Source: Rhodanobacter sp. (lineage in GTDB: Bacteria > Pseudomonadota > Gammaproteobacteria > Xanthomonadales > Rhodanobacteraceae). Taken from it: a stretch of 36,069 nucleotides of DNA. Below, one piece after another: positions 18,026 to 25,068 of the stretch (positions are counted from its first letter, which is position 1; every line of letters starts with the position of its first letter). The notes below the pieces were generated by a model. That model ran no database searches, had not been told where the DNA came from, and saw only the letters and a list, made by a program, of their open reading frames with translations. The stretch spans positions 1 to 36,069 of the forward strand of contig SCSE01000064.1 in the NCBI GenBank assembly GCA_004298015.1, given 5' to 3'. A program made the translations under genes and the position numbers.

Positions 18026-19066
18026 TCAGTCCGCGACTGACGCGATATGCGTGTTGATGCTGCGAGCGATGGCACGGCCGAGACCTACGGGGACAGCGTT
18101 ACCGATCAACCGCCCAAGAGCCTTGAAGCTCACCGCGCCGTTCTCCGGCACGAAAGCATAATCCCTCGGGAAGCTCTGCAATATCGCAGCCTCCCTCAAG
18201 GATATGGCTCGATCCTGCTCTGGATGTCCGAATCGGCCATTGCCGAACCCGTAACACTGAGTTGTCATCGTGGGCGCGGGCTTGTCCCACTCCATCCGAC
18301 CGTAGACGCCCGGGTAGGTGCGACCACTCTCCGCACGGTGACAGTCAGCAACCAGATGCTGCGGCCAGTCGCGCCAGGTACCACCTGGCTTCGAAACCTT
18401 TATCCGCTTTAAATTCGTCTCTGACAGCGCCGAGGTCACGTGCAACCTGTCCCTAGGCGCTGCCTCGCCAGCACGTAGTGGACGCAAGCGGCCAATGGCT
18501 TGACGAACCGTCTTCGGTTCCTTGTGGGTCGGCGCAACCATTCTGATGTCGCCATGCATTGATGCCAGAAGCACCATGCGTCGCCGGTTTTGCGGTACGC
18601 CATAGCGGCAACTATCGACGACATCGAACCAAACCTTGTAGCCGAGCCGTTCCAGGGTATCGACGAAGTCATGAAACACCTCATGCTTCGCCACAGTCGG
18701 AACGTTCTCCATCGTAATCACATCTGGCTTGGCACCTTTGGCCAGACGCGCGAACTCGTACAACAAACCCCACTTACCGTCCTTGCCGTCCGGCTCGTAG
18801 CGCTGCGCGTAAGTCGAGAAGGGCTGGCACGGCGCGCAGCCTGCGAGAACCGTAAGTTCGGCATCGCCGAATAGCACCTTCAGCTCAGCTGGGGTGACTT
18901 TGCTGATGTCACGCTCAATAAATTTTGCTTGGTTGTTGGTCTCGTATGGAAATCGGCAGGCTGGATCCAAGTCAAAACCGGCAACTACGGGCAACCCTTC
19001 GAGGACGAAGCCGTGCGTCAGGCCGCCCGCGCCGCAGAACAAATCGACACACGAAATTCTTGTCAC
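18026..19066 (-). CDS. dcm: DNA (cytosine-5) methyltransferase
   Basis: 346-aa C5-cytosine methyltransferase. Motif I is DLFCGAGGLTHGF at the N terminus, motif IV is GCAPCQPFS with catalytic C80, motif VI is MENVP, motif VIII is GVPQNRRRMV, and the C-terminal motifs IX and X are LREAAILQSFP and IGNAVPVGLGRAI. The target-recognition part between VIII and IX is short. A TTG at 19072 could start the frame, but the GTG at 19066 has AAAGGA six bases upstream and fits better. It is the first gene of the operon. Class 2 DISARM uses a cytosine methylase (DrmMII) while class 1 uses DrmMI; here both chemistries are present. It may instead be a Dcm/Vsr pair that protects the host on its own. Confidence 0.9.
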   Translation of the reverse strand: MTRISCVDLFCGAGGLTHGFVLEGLPVVAGFDLDPACRFPYETNNQAKFIERDISKVTPAELKVLFGDAELTVLAGCAPCQPFSTYAQRYEPDGKDGKWGLLYEFARLAKGAKPDVITMENVPTVAKHEVFHDFVDTLERLGYKVWFDVVDSCRYGVPQNRRRMVLLASMHGDIRMVAPTHKEPKTVRQAIGRLRPLRAGEAAPRDRLHVTSALSETNLKRIKVSKPGGTWRDWPQHLVADCHRAESGRTYPGVYGRMEWDKPAPTMTTQCYGFGNGRFGHPEQDRAISLREAAILQSFPRDYAFVPENGAVSFKALGRLIGNAVPVGLGRAIARSINTHIASVAD

Positions 19067-19547
19067 GCTCAATCCTTTATGTCAAGCCTCCCCGGGTCTG
19101 ATGGAGGCTCATTTGTGCGAGTCACGCCGTGATGGCTGACTCACGGTGTCGCCAATAGTAGATCGCTTCGACTTGAGAAGGTGATCGATTCCCGATCAGG
19201 TGACGATCCGGCCGCGGCCGAACCAGTCTACTCGGGCCAGAGATTGGTACGCCCTCGATTCTGTAGGCACTCGATAGTGGCTCAAAGATTCCAGCACTTG
19301 GTGCACGAAGTCCTGCCGCACGCTGACGAAGCCCACTTGCAGATCGACGTGATTCAGGTCTAGCCGTGATGACGGATGCTCGCCAAATCGTGCCCTGTAT
19401 GAAGCCTGAGAGTGGCTCGACGGACCCGGTCAAGGTCGGTCGATCGAAAATAATTTCAGATCCATATCACCCCATGGAGAGCAGCAGGCTGCTCTTGCGC
19501 AAAGGCGGACACCGTCAGCTTCGCTACTCCACCCATGGAGATATCTC
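19067..19547. other. Divergent intergenic region between the DISARM operon and a plus-strand gene pair
   Basis: This 481-base gap should hold the promoters of the DISARM operon (minus) and of the small-protein pair at 19548 (plus); I could not pick a convincing -35/-10 pair. It contains the palindrome described separately and two direct copies of CCCATGGAGA (19471-19480 and 19532-19541). On the minus strand a frame of 77 codons is open from 19429 to a TGA at 19196-19198, with no usual start codon but an ordinary composition (for example DLNHVDLQVGFVSVRQDFVH). It may be the 3' remnant of a gene that I do not recognise. Confidence 0.35.
19478..19495. promoter_or_regulatory. Perfect 8-2-8 palindrome, candidate operator
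   Basis: AGAGCAGC and its exact reverse complement GCTGCTCT are separated by two bases. It lies in the divergent intergenic region about 410 bases upstream of the DISARM methylase start and 52 bases upstream of the plus-strand GTG at 19548. A dyad of this size between divergent genes could bind a dimeric regulator. No regulator gene is adjacent and the role is inferred. Confidence 0.3.
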
Positions 19548-19676
19548 GTGATTTCCCACTATCCCGTACTCGAATGTCTTGTGGCATTTGCCATCGTGTT
19601 CCTGATCGGTTTTCTATCGGCCAAGAGCAAAGGCAGCAGCACCACCCCCCCGCAACACGCAGTGGTGCGCATATGA
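19548..19676 (+). CDS. Small single-span membrane protein
   Basis: 42-aa peptide starting at GTG with GGAG seven bases upstream. It has one hydrophobic segment near residues 8-23 (VLECLVAFAIVFLIGF) followed by a Ser/Lys/Gly-rich tail, so it is probably a single-pass inner-membrane protein with a short polar tail. The stop overlaps the next start in an ATGA, so the two genes should be translationally coupled. I do not recognise a family. It is supported by the ribosome site, the membrane segment and the overlap rather than by homology. Confidence 0.55.
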   Translation: MISHYPVLECLVAFAIVFLIGFLSAKSKGSSTTPPQHAVVRI

Positions 19677-19996
19677 CCCTAGCCTGCCCGCGTTGCCACA
19701 CCGCGTTCGTTGTACCGCGCCGTCGCGCGCAAACCACGGTCGCCGCCCTCGGTGGCGTCGCTGGGGCAATTCAAGGTGCCTCGACCGCCCTCGCCGAGAC
19801 TGACGCTCAGGGTTCCAGTCATCCGCTGCGCGTCATCGCTGGCGCCATCCTTGGTGGCCTACTCGGCGGTGCCGCAGGCTGCGCGGCTGGTTCAGCGATC
19901 GGCGCACCGCTCGACCAAACCCTGTCTAACAACCTGCGTTGCCAGGCCTGTGGCCATGTCTTTGACGACATACGTGCTGATCCGCCTCTGACCTAA
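19673..19996 (+). CDS. Zinc-ribbon and glycine-zipper membrane protein, unknown function
   Basis: 107-aa protein with CPRC at its N terminus (residues 5-8) and CQAC near its C terminus, a split zinc-ribbon arrangement. Between them lies a glycine/alanine-rich hydrophobic stretch (IAGAILGGLLGGAAG and following) of glycine-zipper type that likely spans a membrane. A longer frame from 19535 exists, but the ATG at 19673 overlaps the stop of the preceding small gene and gives a sensible N terminus. The pair sits just before a RadC gene, a setting common in integrated elements. Function unknown. Confidence 0.65.
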   Translation: MTLACPRCHTAFVVPRRRAQTTVAALGGVAGAIQGASTALAETDAQGSSHPLRVIAGAILGGLLGGAAGCAAGSAIGAPLDQTLSNNLRCQACGHVFDDIRADPPLT

Positions 19997-20069
19997 CACC
20001 ATTCGCACCAGGTGCACCGAGCCATCCCGGCTCAAATTCCTTCGTTTCCTTCATCTTCCCTCGCGACTG

Positions 20070-20105
20070 CGCATAGAGCCCGGCCTTATGGCCGGGCTCT
20101 ATGCG
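20070..20105 (+). terminator. Strong hairpin between the zinc-ribbon gene and radC
   Basis: A perfect 16-bp stem (20070-20085 with 20090-20105) with a four-base TTAT loop is followed by a T-rich TTTGTGTT. It fits a rho-independent terminator for the upstream pair. It ends only 27 bases before the radC start, so partial attenuation of radC is also possible. Confidence 0.7.
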
Positions 20106-20131
20106 TTTGTGTTGCACAAAAGGAGCTCGTC

Positions 20132-20617
20132 ATGAAAGTAGTTCGATCATTGGCCTACACCCGCTACAAGCTCACCGACGAAACAACAGAGCAAGACGTG
20201 CTCGCCGCAGCCGAAGGCATTCTCAGAGGGAAGCTCGAGCGCCAAGGCAGCATTGGCAACCCGACCGATGCCAACGACTTCCTGCGCATGCGCCTGGGCG
20301 CGCTGTCGCATGAAGAATTCCACGTGCTGTGGCTGGACAACCGTCATCGCATCATCGACTGCCAGAAACTTTTTACCGGCACCGTCGACGGCGCCAGCAT
20401 CTATCCCCGAGAGGTCGTGCGGGCGGCGTTGAGCGTGAATGCCTGCGCCGCTATTTTTGCGCACAACCACCCCAGCGGCATCTCGGAACCCAGTGCCGCT
20501 GACCGGGCTATCACCAGTGAGCTCCGTGACGCCTTGCGGTTGATTGGTGTGCGGATCCTGGACCACATCGTTGTGGGTGCTGAGTGCGTCAGCATGGCCG
20601 GTCGAGGGCTGATGTGA
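20132..20617 (+). CDS. radC: RadC-family JAB1/MPN-like protein
   Basis: 161-aa protein of the RadC (JAMM-fold) family. The metal site is complete: HNHPSG with H111 and H113 followed by D124 (H-x-H-x10-D), and an upstream glutamate pair at 61-62. It lacks the N-terminal helix-hairpin-helix of chromosomal RadC (usually about 220 aa); the short form is typical of genomic islands and prophages, where its role is unknown. The ATG has AGGAG seven bases upstream, so the longer frame from 20012 is not used. The stop overlaps the next gene (TGATG). Despite the name, a DNA-repair role is not established for the family. Confidence 0.88.
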   Translation: MKVVRSLAYTRYKLTDETTEQDVLAAAEGILRGKLERQGSIGNPTDANDFLRMRLGALSHEEFHVLWLDNRHRIIDCQKLFTGTVDGASIYPREVVRAALSVNACAAIFAHNHPSGISEPSAADRAITSELRDALRLIGVRILDHIVVGAECVSMAGRGLM

Positions 20618-21243
20618 TGCAGACGCTGATCATCACCCTCCCCTTCGCCGGGTTCTACGGTTCCCAGCACGATGCCGAGCTGGACTACGCCGTGGCGGCG
20701 ATGTTCGCCAATGACCAGGGGGATCCGAATCCCGGCCTGACCGACCGCGTGAGCAGTGCCTGCCGCTGGTCAGCGGTTCACCTTACCTACGCCAAGGAGT
20801 TTGCGGAGACCTTTTGTGAGGCCGTCGGGATCCATCTGGTCCGCTTCGAGTCGATGGATTCCCCGAGGTTCTACAACTTCGAGACGGATCGCCTGTTTGT
20901 CGAACTGCCACTGGAAGAGGCACAGCGGTTGATGCGGGAGACCTCGACGACCTCTTTGGACCAGGTGGCCGGTGAGCGCCATACGTCCCGCAGCGGCTTC
21001 ATCTCCTTCTACTCGCCCCACTGGAGGAGCTGGGGCGATGTGGGGCGCTGGGACCACAACCAGCTGCAGACCTTGGTGGAAGCCTACGTGCGCGACACGC
21101 AGGGCGAGCTGGAGGAGGTCTGCCTCATGGAAAGCGCACGGGGAAACGGCCGGCTGGAGGCGTGGATTGCGGACAACACACCGGGGATCGAGCGGCTCTA
21201 CCGCGTTCACGACTACCTGCGCACTCGGGAGGCACGCGCATGA
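20617..21243 (+). CDS. Hypothetical protein of the radC cluster
   Basis: 208-aa soluble protein, not recognised. The ATG overlaps the radC stop in TGATG, so it is translated with radC. It begins with MQTLIITLPFAGFYGS and is rich in aromatic and acidic residues (for example FISFYSPHWRSWGD, residues about 126-139), with no membrane segment and no catalytic motif I can name. Its stop overlaps the next start by four bases. Genes of this sort travel with radC in integrative elements; some in such positions are antirestriction or plasmid-maintenance proteins, but nothing here shows that. Confidence 0.75.
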   Translation: MQTLIITLPFAGFYGSQHDAELDYAVAAMFANDQGDPNPGLTDRVSSACRWSAVHLTYAKEFAETFCEAVGIHLVRFESMDSPRFYNFETDRLFVELPLEEAQRLMRETSTTSLDQVAGERHTSRSGFISFYSPHWRSWGDVGRWDHNQLQTLVEAYVRDTQGELEEVCLMESARGNGRLEAWIADNTPGIERLYRVHDYLRTREARA

Positions 21244-21728
21244 CGGACCTCCAGAAAACCTACCGCGTCACGTGGACGATCGAGGTCGACGCCACTTCGC
21301 CCGAAGCGGCAGCCGAGAGGGCGATAGCGATGCACCACGACCAAGGAAGCCATGCGATGGTGCCCGACGTCGCTGACGGCACTCTGGAACACCGCGTTGC
21401 CGTGGCTGGGCTGAGCAACAAGACCCACCGCGAACAGCTGGCCGCGTACACGGCCACGCTCCACACCCACAGCAAGCTTATCGAGACCGTGGTGGAGATC
21501 GCGTGGAACATGGCGCTGGCGCGCTTCCGGCCCAACGACAGCTACGAATTCCACAACCTTGCCAAGGACTGGGCGGCGGAGTTCGAGGCGCTGTATGACG
21601 AACGCGTCGCGTCGTGTGAGTGGGCCGAAGACGACTGGCGCGAACGGTGCGAGCACTTCACCCAGGAGAAGGTGGAGGAAGTGGTGTCGGCTGGATGCGG
21701 CCGAATCGTGGCGCGGGATGAGCTTTGA
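21240..21728 (+). CDS. Hypothetical protein of the radC cluster
   Basis: 162-aa protein with an ATG that overlaps the previous stop (ATGA). The N terminus (TYRVTWTIEVDATSPEAAAERA) has the beta-strand/helix pattern of small domains in which a strand pair is followed by an A-rich helix, seen in many short uncharacterised proteins that handle periodic residues such as EAA-x2-A. The rest is acidic and helical with many Trp/Glu (DWAAEFEALYDE). No enzymatic motif is visible. It is the last gene before the hairpin at 21787, so radC and the two genes after it form a three-gene operon. Confidence 0.7.
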   Translation: MTDLQKTYRVTWTIEVDATSPEAAAERAIAMHHDQGSHAMVPDVADGTLEHRVAVAGLSNKTHREQLAAYTATLHTHSKLIETVVEIAWNMALARFRPNDSYEFHNLAKDWAAEFEALYDERVASCEWAEDDWRERCEHFTQEKVEEVVSAGCGRIVARDEL

Positions 21729-21786
21729 GTGCGTCAACGGCACCACCTACCCCCTCTGGCACCACTGACCGCCGACAGGCACAAGC

Positions 21787-21814
21787 AAGGCCCGCTCGAT
21801 CCCGAGCGGGCCTT
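21787..21814 (+). terminator. Rho-independent terminator-like hairpin
   Basis: A perfect 12-bp stem (21787-21798 with 21803-21814) with a four-base ATCC loop, starting with AA and ending with TT, and followed by TACTACTTTCT. It closes the radC three-gene operon and lies 27 bases before the start of the next plus-strand gene, the same spacing as the hairpin in front of radC. Confidence 0.72.
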
Positions 21815-21841
21815 ACTACTTTCTGACAGGAGATAATCGAC

Positions 21842-22582
21842 ATGGGTGATTTTCACTTCAGTTCGTGCGGCAACCACGCGGGCGTGGCATGTCGCGTGAT
21901 ACGCAACACCTTCCGGGACGTCGGCGCCAGCGATGACATCGTGCGCAGTGTCCGGCACCGGGGCTGGTACACCGACCGCGCGTTCTGCGATGCCACCTAC
22001 CGGGGCAACGTATGGCAACTTCCGGCACGCCAAGGGCACATGCTGTTTATCGCCGGCTACGGCGAAAGCGAGGGCAGCGGCTATGTCGTGCTGGACGCCC
22101 ATCGGGGCAAGCTGCGCCTGTTCGCCACCGCTGTGGAGGCTGCGCTGGCCGGCGACGAGCTCGCCCGGATCCACGCCGAACAGGAGTGTGACTACCAGGA
22201 ATGCTGGCGGGCCGAACGGGACGCTGAGGATACTCTCACCAACTCCCGCGAGACCGTCACGGAACTGCTGGCGGCATGGCGGGAACAACGCGACATCGGG
22301 GCCTTGGGCACGCGTCTTTGCGCCGACCTTCGCCAACGCCTCACGGTGGCCAGAGAGGCTTTCAGGGAAGCGCTCTGCTCCCTGAGGCGCGCGCGGCTAT
22401 GGCCGGTCATGAGCGACGCATGGGGAACTGACAGGGGCGGGCAAACCCGGTGGGCCGCCGGCCTGCCCTTCCCGAGGTTCTACGACATCCTCCACTTCGT
22501 ACTCAGCCCGTGTCCATCCGCACCTTCACTTTCGAGGCACCTGCCGTCAGCAAGCTTCAGCAGTCATGCCCCGGCGCGTTAA
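21842..22582 (+). CDS. Hypothetical protein, accessory-region type
   Basis: 246-aa protein with a clear ribosome site (AGGAG, ten bases before the ATG). The N-terminal 90 residues hold several Cys/Trp/Tyr positions (for example GNVWQLPARQGHMLFIAGYGES), and the part from about 95 to 185 is a long charged helical region (CDYQECWRAERDAEDTL) that could form a coiled coil. The last 50 residues are Pro/Ser-rich and look like frame run-on, so the conserved part probably ends near residue 190. I do not recognise the family; the position after radC suggests island cargo. Confidence 0.62.
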   Translation: MGDFHFSSCGNHAGVACRVIRNTFRDVGASDDIVRSVRHRGWYTDRAFCDATYRGNVWQLPARQGHMLFIAGYGESEGSGYVVLDAHRGKLRLFATAVEAALAGDELARIHAEQECDYQECWRAERDAEDTLTNSRETVTELLAAWREQRDIGALGTRLCADLRQRLTVAREAFREALCSLRRARLWPVMSDAWGTDRGGQTRWAAGLPFPRFYDILHFVLSPCPSAPSLSRHLPSASFSSHAPAR

Positions 22583-22622
22583 ATGCGTCCGCAGACCTTG
22601 ACAGTTGACCTCGACGAACCGA

Positions 22623-22814
22623 CTACCTCAGAGACGCGTCCGACGCATCGAAGGATTCGAGGGCGTACCGGGTCGCGAGGTAGAGGCCGACTACACCAAC
22701 CTCGGTGCTGTGCGTGGTGCACACTGCGTCGAGCAGTTCCTGCTCGCTGCAGCTGAAGTTGCCGCACCAGTGCGATCGGCTCAACGGGGAGTGCAGATTG
22801 ATTCTCTCGTTCAC
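22623..22814 (-). CDS. DUF3606 small protein
   Basis: 63-aa protein matching the DUF3606 pattern: RINLHSP at the start, a Trp (HWCGNF) in place of the usual R/YWT, then CSEQELLDAV and a GVVGLYL end. DUF3606 proteins are small, function unknown, and usually occur near chromosome-accessory or stress genes. I chose the GTG at 22814 (AGGCG seven bases upstream) because the family domain begins right after it; the frame itself is open further upstream. It follows the 22825-23076 gene by ten bases on the same strand. Confidence 0.55.
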   Translation of the reverse strand: MNERINLHSPLSRSHWCGNFSCSEQELLDAVCTTHSTEVGVVGLYLATRYALESFDASDASLR

Positions 22815-22824
22815 GGTCGATCGC

Positions 22825-23076
22825 CTATGCCGCAGCTGAACGCCAGCGGGGATCCGGCTGCGCTTCGTCTGACGCGTGAATGTCGGCCTTGGCTCTGAGC
22901 ACTTCGACGCATGTCGGTCGACCAGAATCCATGTGCTTGGTGAGGGCCATCTCATGTGCCTGCTCCATGGCCAAGTCGAGCTGCAAGCCGCTGGCCAGGG
23001 TCGAGCCCATGCAGCGGATGCTCCACTGCCCGTCATCGTCGCGCTTGAGGGTGTAGGCGATCATGCAGGCATCCAT
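22825..23076 (-). CDS. Small hypothetical protein, DUF2188-like
   Basis: 83-aa protein. AYTLKRDDDGQWSIRCMGS followed by an A-rich helix (LDLAMEQAHEMAL) and TCVEVLRAKAD recalls the DUF2188 layout (a strand with DG-x-W, a helix, a final strand), but the match is by eye only. It has two nearby ATGs (23076 and 23064) and no clear Shine-Dalgarno. With the DUF3606 gene just downstream it probably makes a two-gene operon. Confidence 0.5.
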   Translation of the reverse strand: MDACMIAYTLKRDDDGQWSIRCMGSTLASGLQLDLAMEQAHEMALTKHMDSGRPTCVEVLRAKADIHASDEAQPDPRWRSAAA

Positions 23077-23210
23077 GCAAAGAAGTGCCCCGCCCGCCGG
23101 TTCCTTCAGACTCCCTGTCGGTTGGTCGCGACGAGCGGGGCCCAGCTAGGCTGCCCCAACTGTCGCGTGCGGGATGTCGGGGCGGGGAGTGCAGGGGTGT
23201 AGGTGATGAC

Positions 23211-23669
23211 CTACACGAGCCCTCCATCACGCGCGCCAGCGCAGCTGGTGCAGGCATCGCCGCTGTCAGACACCGGAAAAAAAGTGCGAGCCCCACATCT
23301 CGGAGGATTTGCTCCGCGGCGCCGCTCCCTGCCGGGCGGGCTTTCAGACTCCATGATCTCGTTGAATCTGATCCGCTCCCACAGGCTGAACGGCCGCACT
23401 GCGCCGTCTCCGACCGTCATGCCATAGCCGCCGGCCTTCCAGGCCAGGGCTCCAATCACCCCATTGATGGTGACAGTGCCGAAGTAGCGCCAATCGTGAT
23501 CGCTGCGCGCCGGAGGCGGTGCCGCTGCCACGGGGCGCCGCGCCCACCACAAATGCAAGGTGCTCGGATGCCCGTGCCGCATCGATTTCTCGCGCGCTGC
23601 GGCAACGTTGATGTCGTCCAGCGGCAGGGCGACTTCGATGAGCTTTCGGGGGGATCTGATCTCGGTCAT
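23211..23669 (-). pseudogene. Truncated DUF1156-type DNA methylase
   Basis: The first 48 codons give the N terminus of a DUF1156 adenine-specific methylase: [20 protein letters not shown] then [19 protein letters not shown], almost invariant in that family (about 900 aa). After RRPVAA the family sequence stops and continues into unrelated residues ([16 protein letters not shown], then [15 protein letters not shown]), ending with a low-complexity tail. The catalytic motifs are missing. DUF1156 methylases belong to a DUF499/helicase/DUF3780 anti-phage cluster, so this is probably the relic of a second defence locus fused to another fragment. A weak ATG also exists at 23750. Confidence 0.65.
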
Positions 23670-23853
23670 GCTTGTTGCAATATCCTGATTGAGTGTCTTG
23701 GGCTCATATACCACTTCGATGTCGCAAACGATGACACCGCCACGTACCATAGTGACGGCTCTTGCCGTAAAACGGGGTCGCGTGAGTTAAACGACGCGCC
23801 GAAGCCCCACCCGTGCCACCGCCTGACCTTGGCCAACCCGTAAAACGAGCCCC

Positions 23854-25065
23854 ATGCCTGCAGTCAACCCCGAAATCTTACAGTGGGCCAGAACGACAGC
23901 CGGAATGCTGCCGGAGATTGCGGCGCACAAGCTGGATATCGGAGACGCGCGCGGCGTCAGTGGCGTCGAGCGCCTGGCGGCGTTGGAGGACGGCACAGTA
24001 CAGCCCACGCCGGCATTGCTGCGTCGGATGGCGGAGCAATATCGCCGGCCGCTGGTGAGCTTCTATCTCAAGTCAGTCCCGCGCAAGGGCAACCGTGGCG
24101 AGGACTTCCGGACGCTGCCGGAACAGCGCGACCCCGGTGAAAACGCATTGCTGGACGCACTGTTGCGGGATCTCAAGACCCGTCAAGGCTTGCTCCGTGC
24201 AGCACTGGAGGACGACGAGGATACCCGGCCGCTGGCTTACATCGGCTCTGCAACGCAGAAAATGGGTGTGCAGGCGGTTGGCCGAGCCATCGCAACGGTG
24301 ATCGGATTTTCCCGTGACGCCTTCCGCTCTGCCCGTAACCCCGACGTGGCATTCAAGGAACTCCGGGCGAACGTCGAGAACGTCGGCATCTACGTCTTGC
24401 TCGTGGGCAACTTGGGCAACTACCTCACCACGCTCAGCGTCAACACTTTTCGCGGCATCGCATTGGCGGACCCGATCGCACCGTTCGTGGTGATCAACGC
24501 CGGGGACGCCAAGACGGCGTGGTCTTTCACCCTGCTGCATGAACTGGCGCACCTGTGGCTGGGCGCCAGCGGCGTGAGCGGTCCGGTCACTGCCGACATT
24601 GCGATCGAGCGCTTTTGCAACGACGTAGCCTCCGAGATGCTGGTACCGAGCGCGGAGATCGAAGCCTTGGCATTGCCACGCAAATTCGATATGGACGCCG
24701 CCGGGGCAGCCATCGAGAACTTCGCAGCGGCGCGAAACGTAAGCAGATCAATGGTCGCGTACAAGCTTTACCGGGGACAGCGCTTGAGCGCCGCACAATG
24801 GGAGAGCTTGCATCAGCATTACCGCGAACTCTGGGTACAGCAACGCGAGCGCAGGAAGGGGGAACGCCCGGAAAGCGGCGCTGGTCCCAACCCTAACGTG
24901 GTACTGCGGTCCTGGCTTGGCCCGGCACTACTCGACACGACCAAGCGGTTGCTGCGGACGGGTGACCTCAGCACCACCAGAGCCAGCAAGGTGTTGGGTA
25001 TCAAACCCACCCGAGTCGGCACGATCCTGCAATTGTCCGAACCCCCTGAGCAGCGCAGGGGATAA
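23854..25065 (+). CDS. XRE/ImmA-IrrE metallopeptidase, antitoxin-like partner
   Basis: 403-aa protein with an N-terminal helix-turn-helix-like region (about residues 1-60; LAALEDGTVQPTPALLRRMAE resembles the second half of an XRE domain) and a central ImmA/IrrE zinc peptidase domain: HELAHLWLG with H229, E230, H233, followed by an IERFCNDVASEMLVP helix carrying the E/N residues typical of the family. The C terminus (residues 340-403) is basic with a helix reading TRASKVLGIKPTRVG. It ends three bases before a PIN-domain gene. Such pairs are found as toxin-antitoxin modules in which this protein is the DNA-binding partner. Whether it cleaves anything here is unknown. Confidence 0.82.
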   Translation: MPAVNPEILQWARTTAGMLPEIAAHKLDIGDARGVSGVERLAALEDGTVQPTPALLRRMAEQYRRPLVSFYLKSVPRKGNRGEDFRTLPEQRDPGENALLDALLRDLKTRQGLLRAALEDDEDTRPLAYIGSATQKMGVQAVGRAIATVIGFSRDAFRSARNPDVAFKELRANVENVGIYVLLVGNLGNYLTTLSVNTFRGIALADPIAPFVVINAGDAKTAWSFTLLHELAHLWLGASGVSGPVTADIAIERFCNDVASEMLVPSAEIEALALPRKFDMDAAGAAIENFAAARNVSRSMVAYKLYRGQRLSAAQWESLHQHYRELWVQQRERRKGERPESGAGPNPNVVLRSWLGPALLDTTKRLLRTGDLSTTRASKVLGIKPTRVGTILQLSEPPEQRRG

Positions 25066-25068
25066 CGA

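Noticed and set aside
7320..19066. BREX or Pgl system
   Set aside because: The PglX-like methylase could suggest these, but there is no PglZ or BrxC/PglY; drmA, drmB, drmC and drmD fit DISARM.
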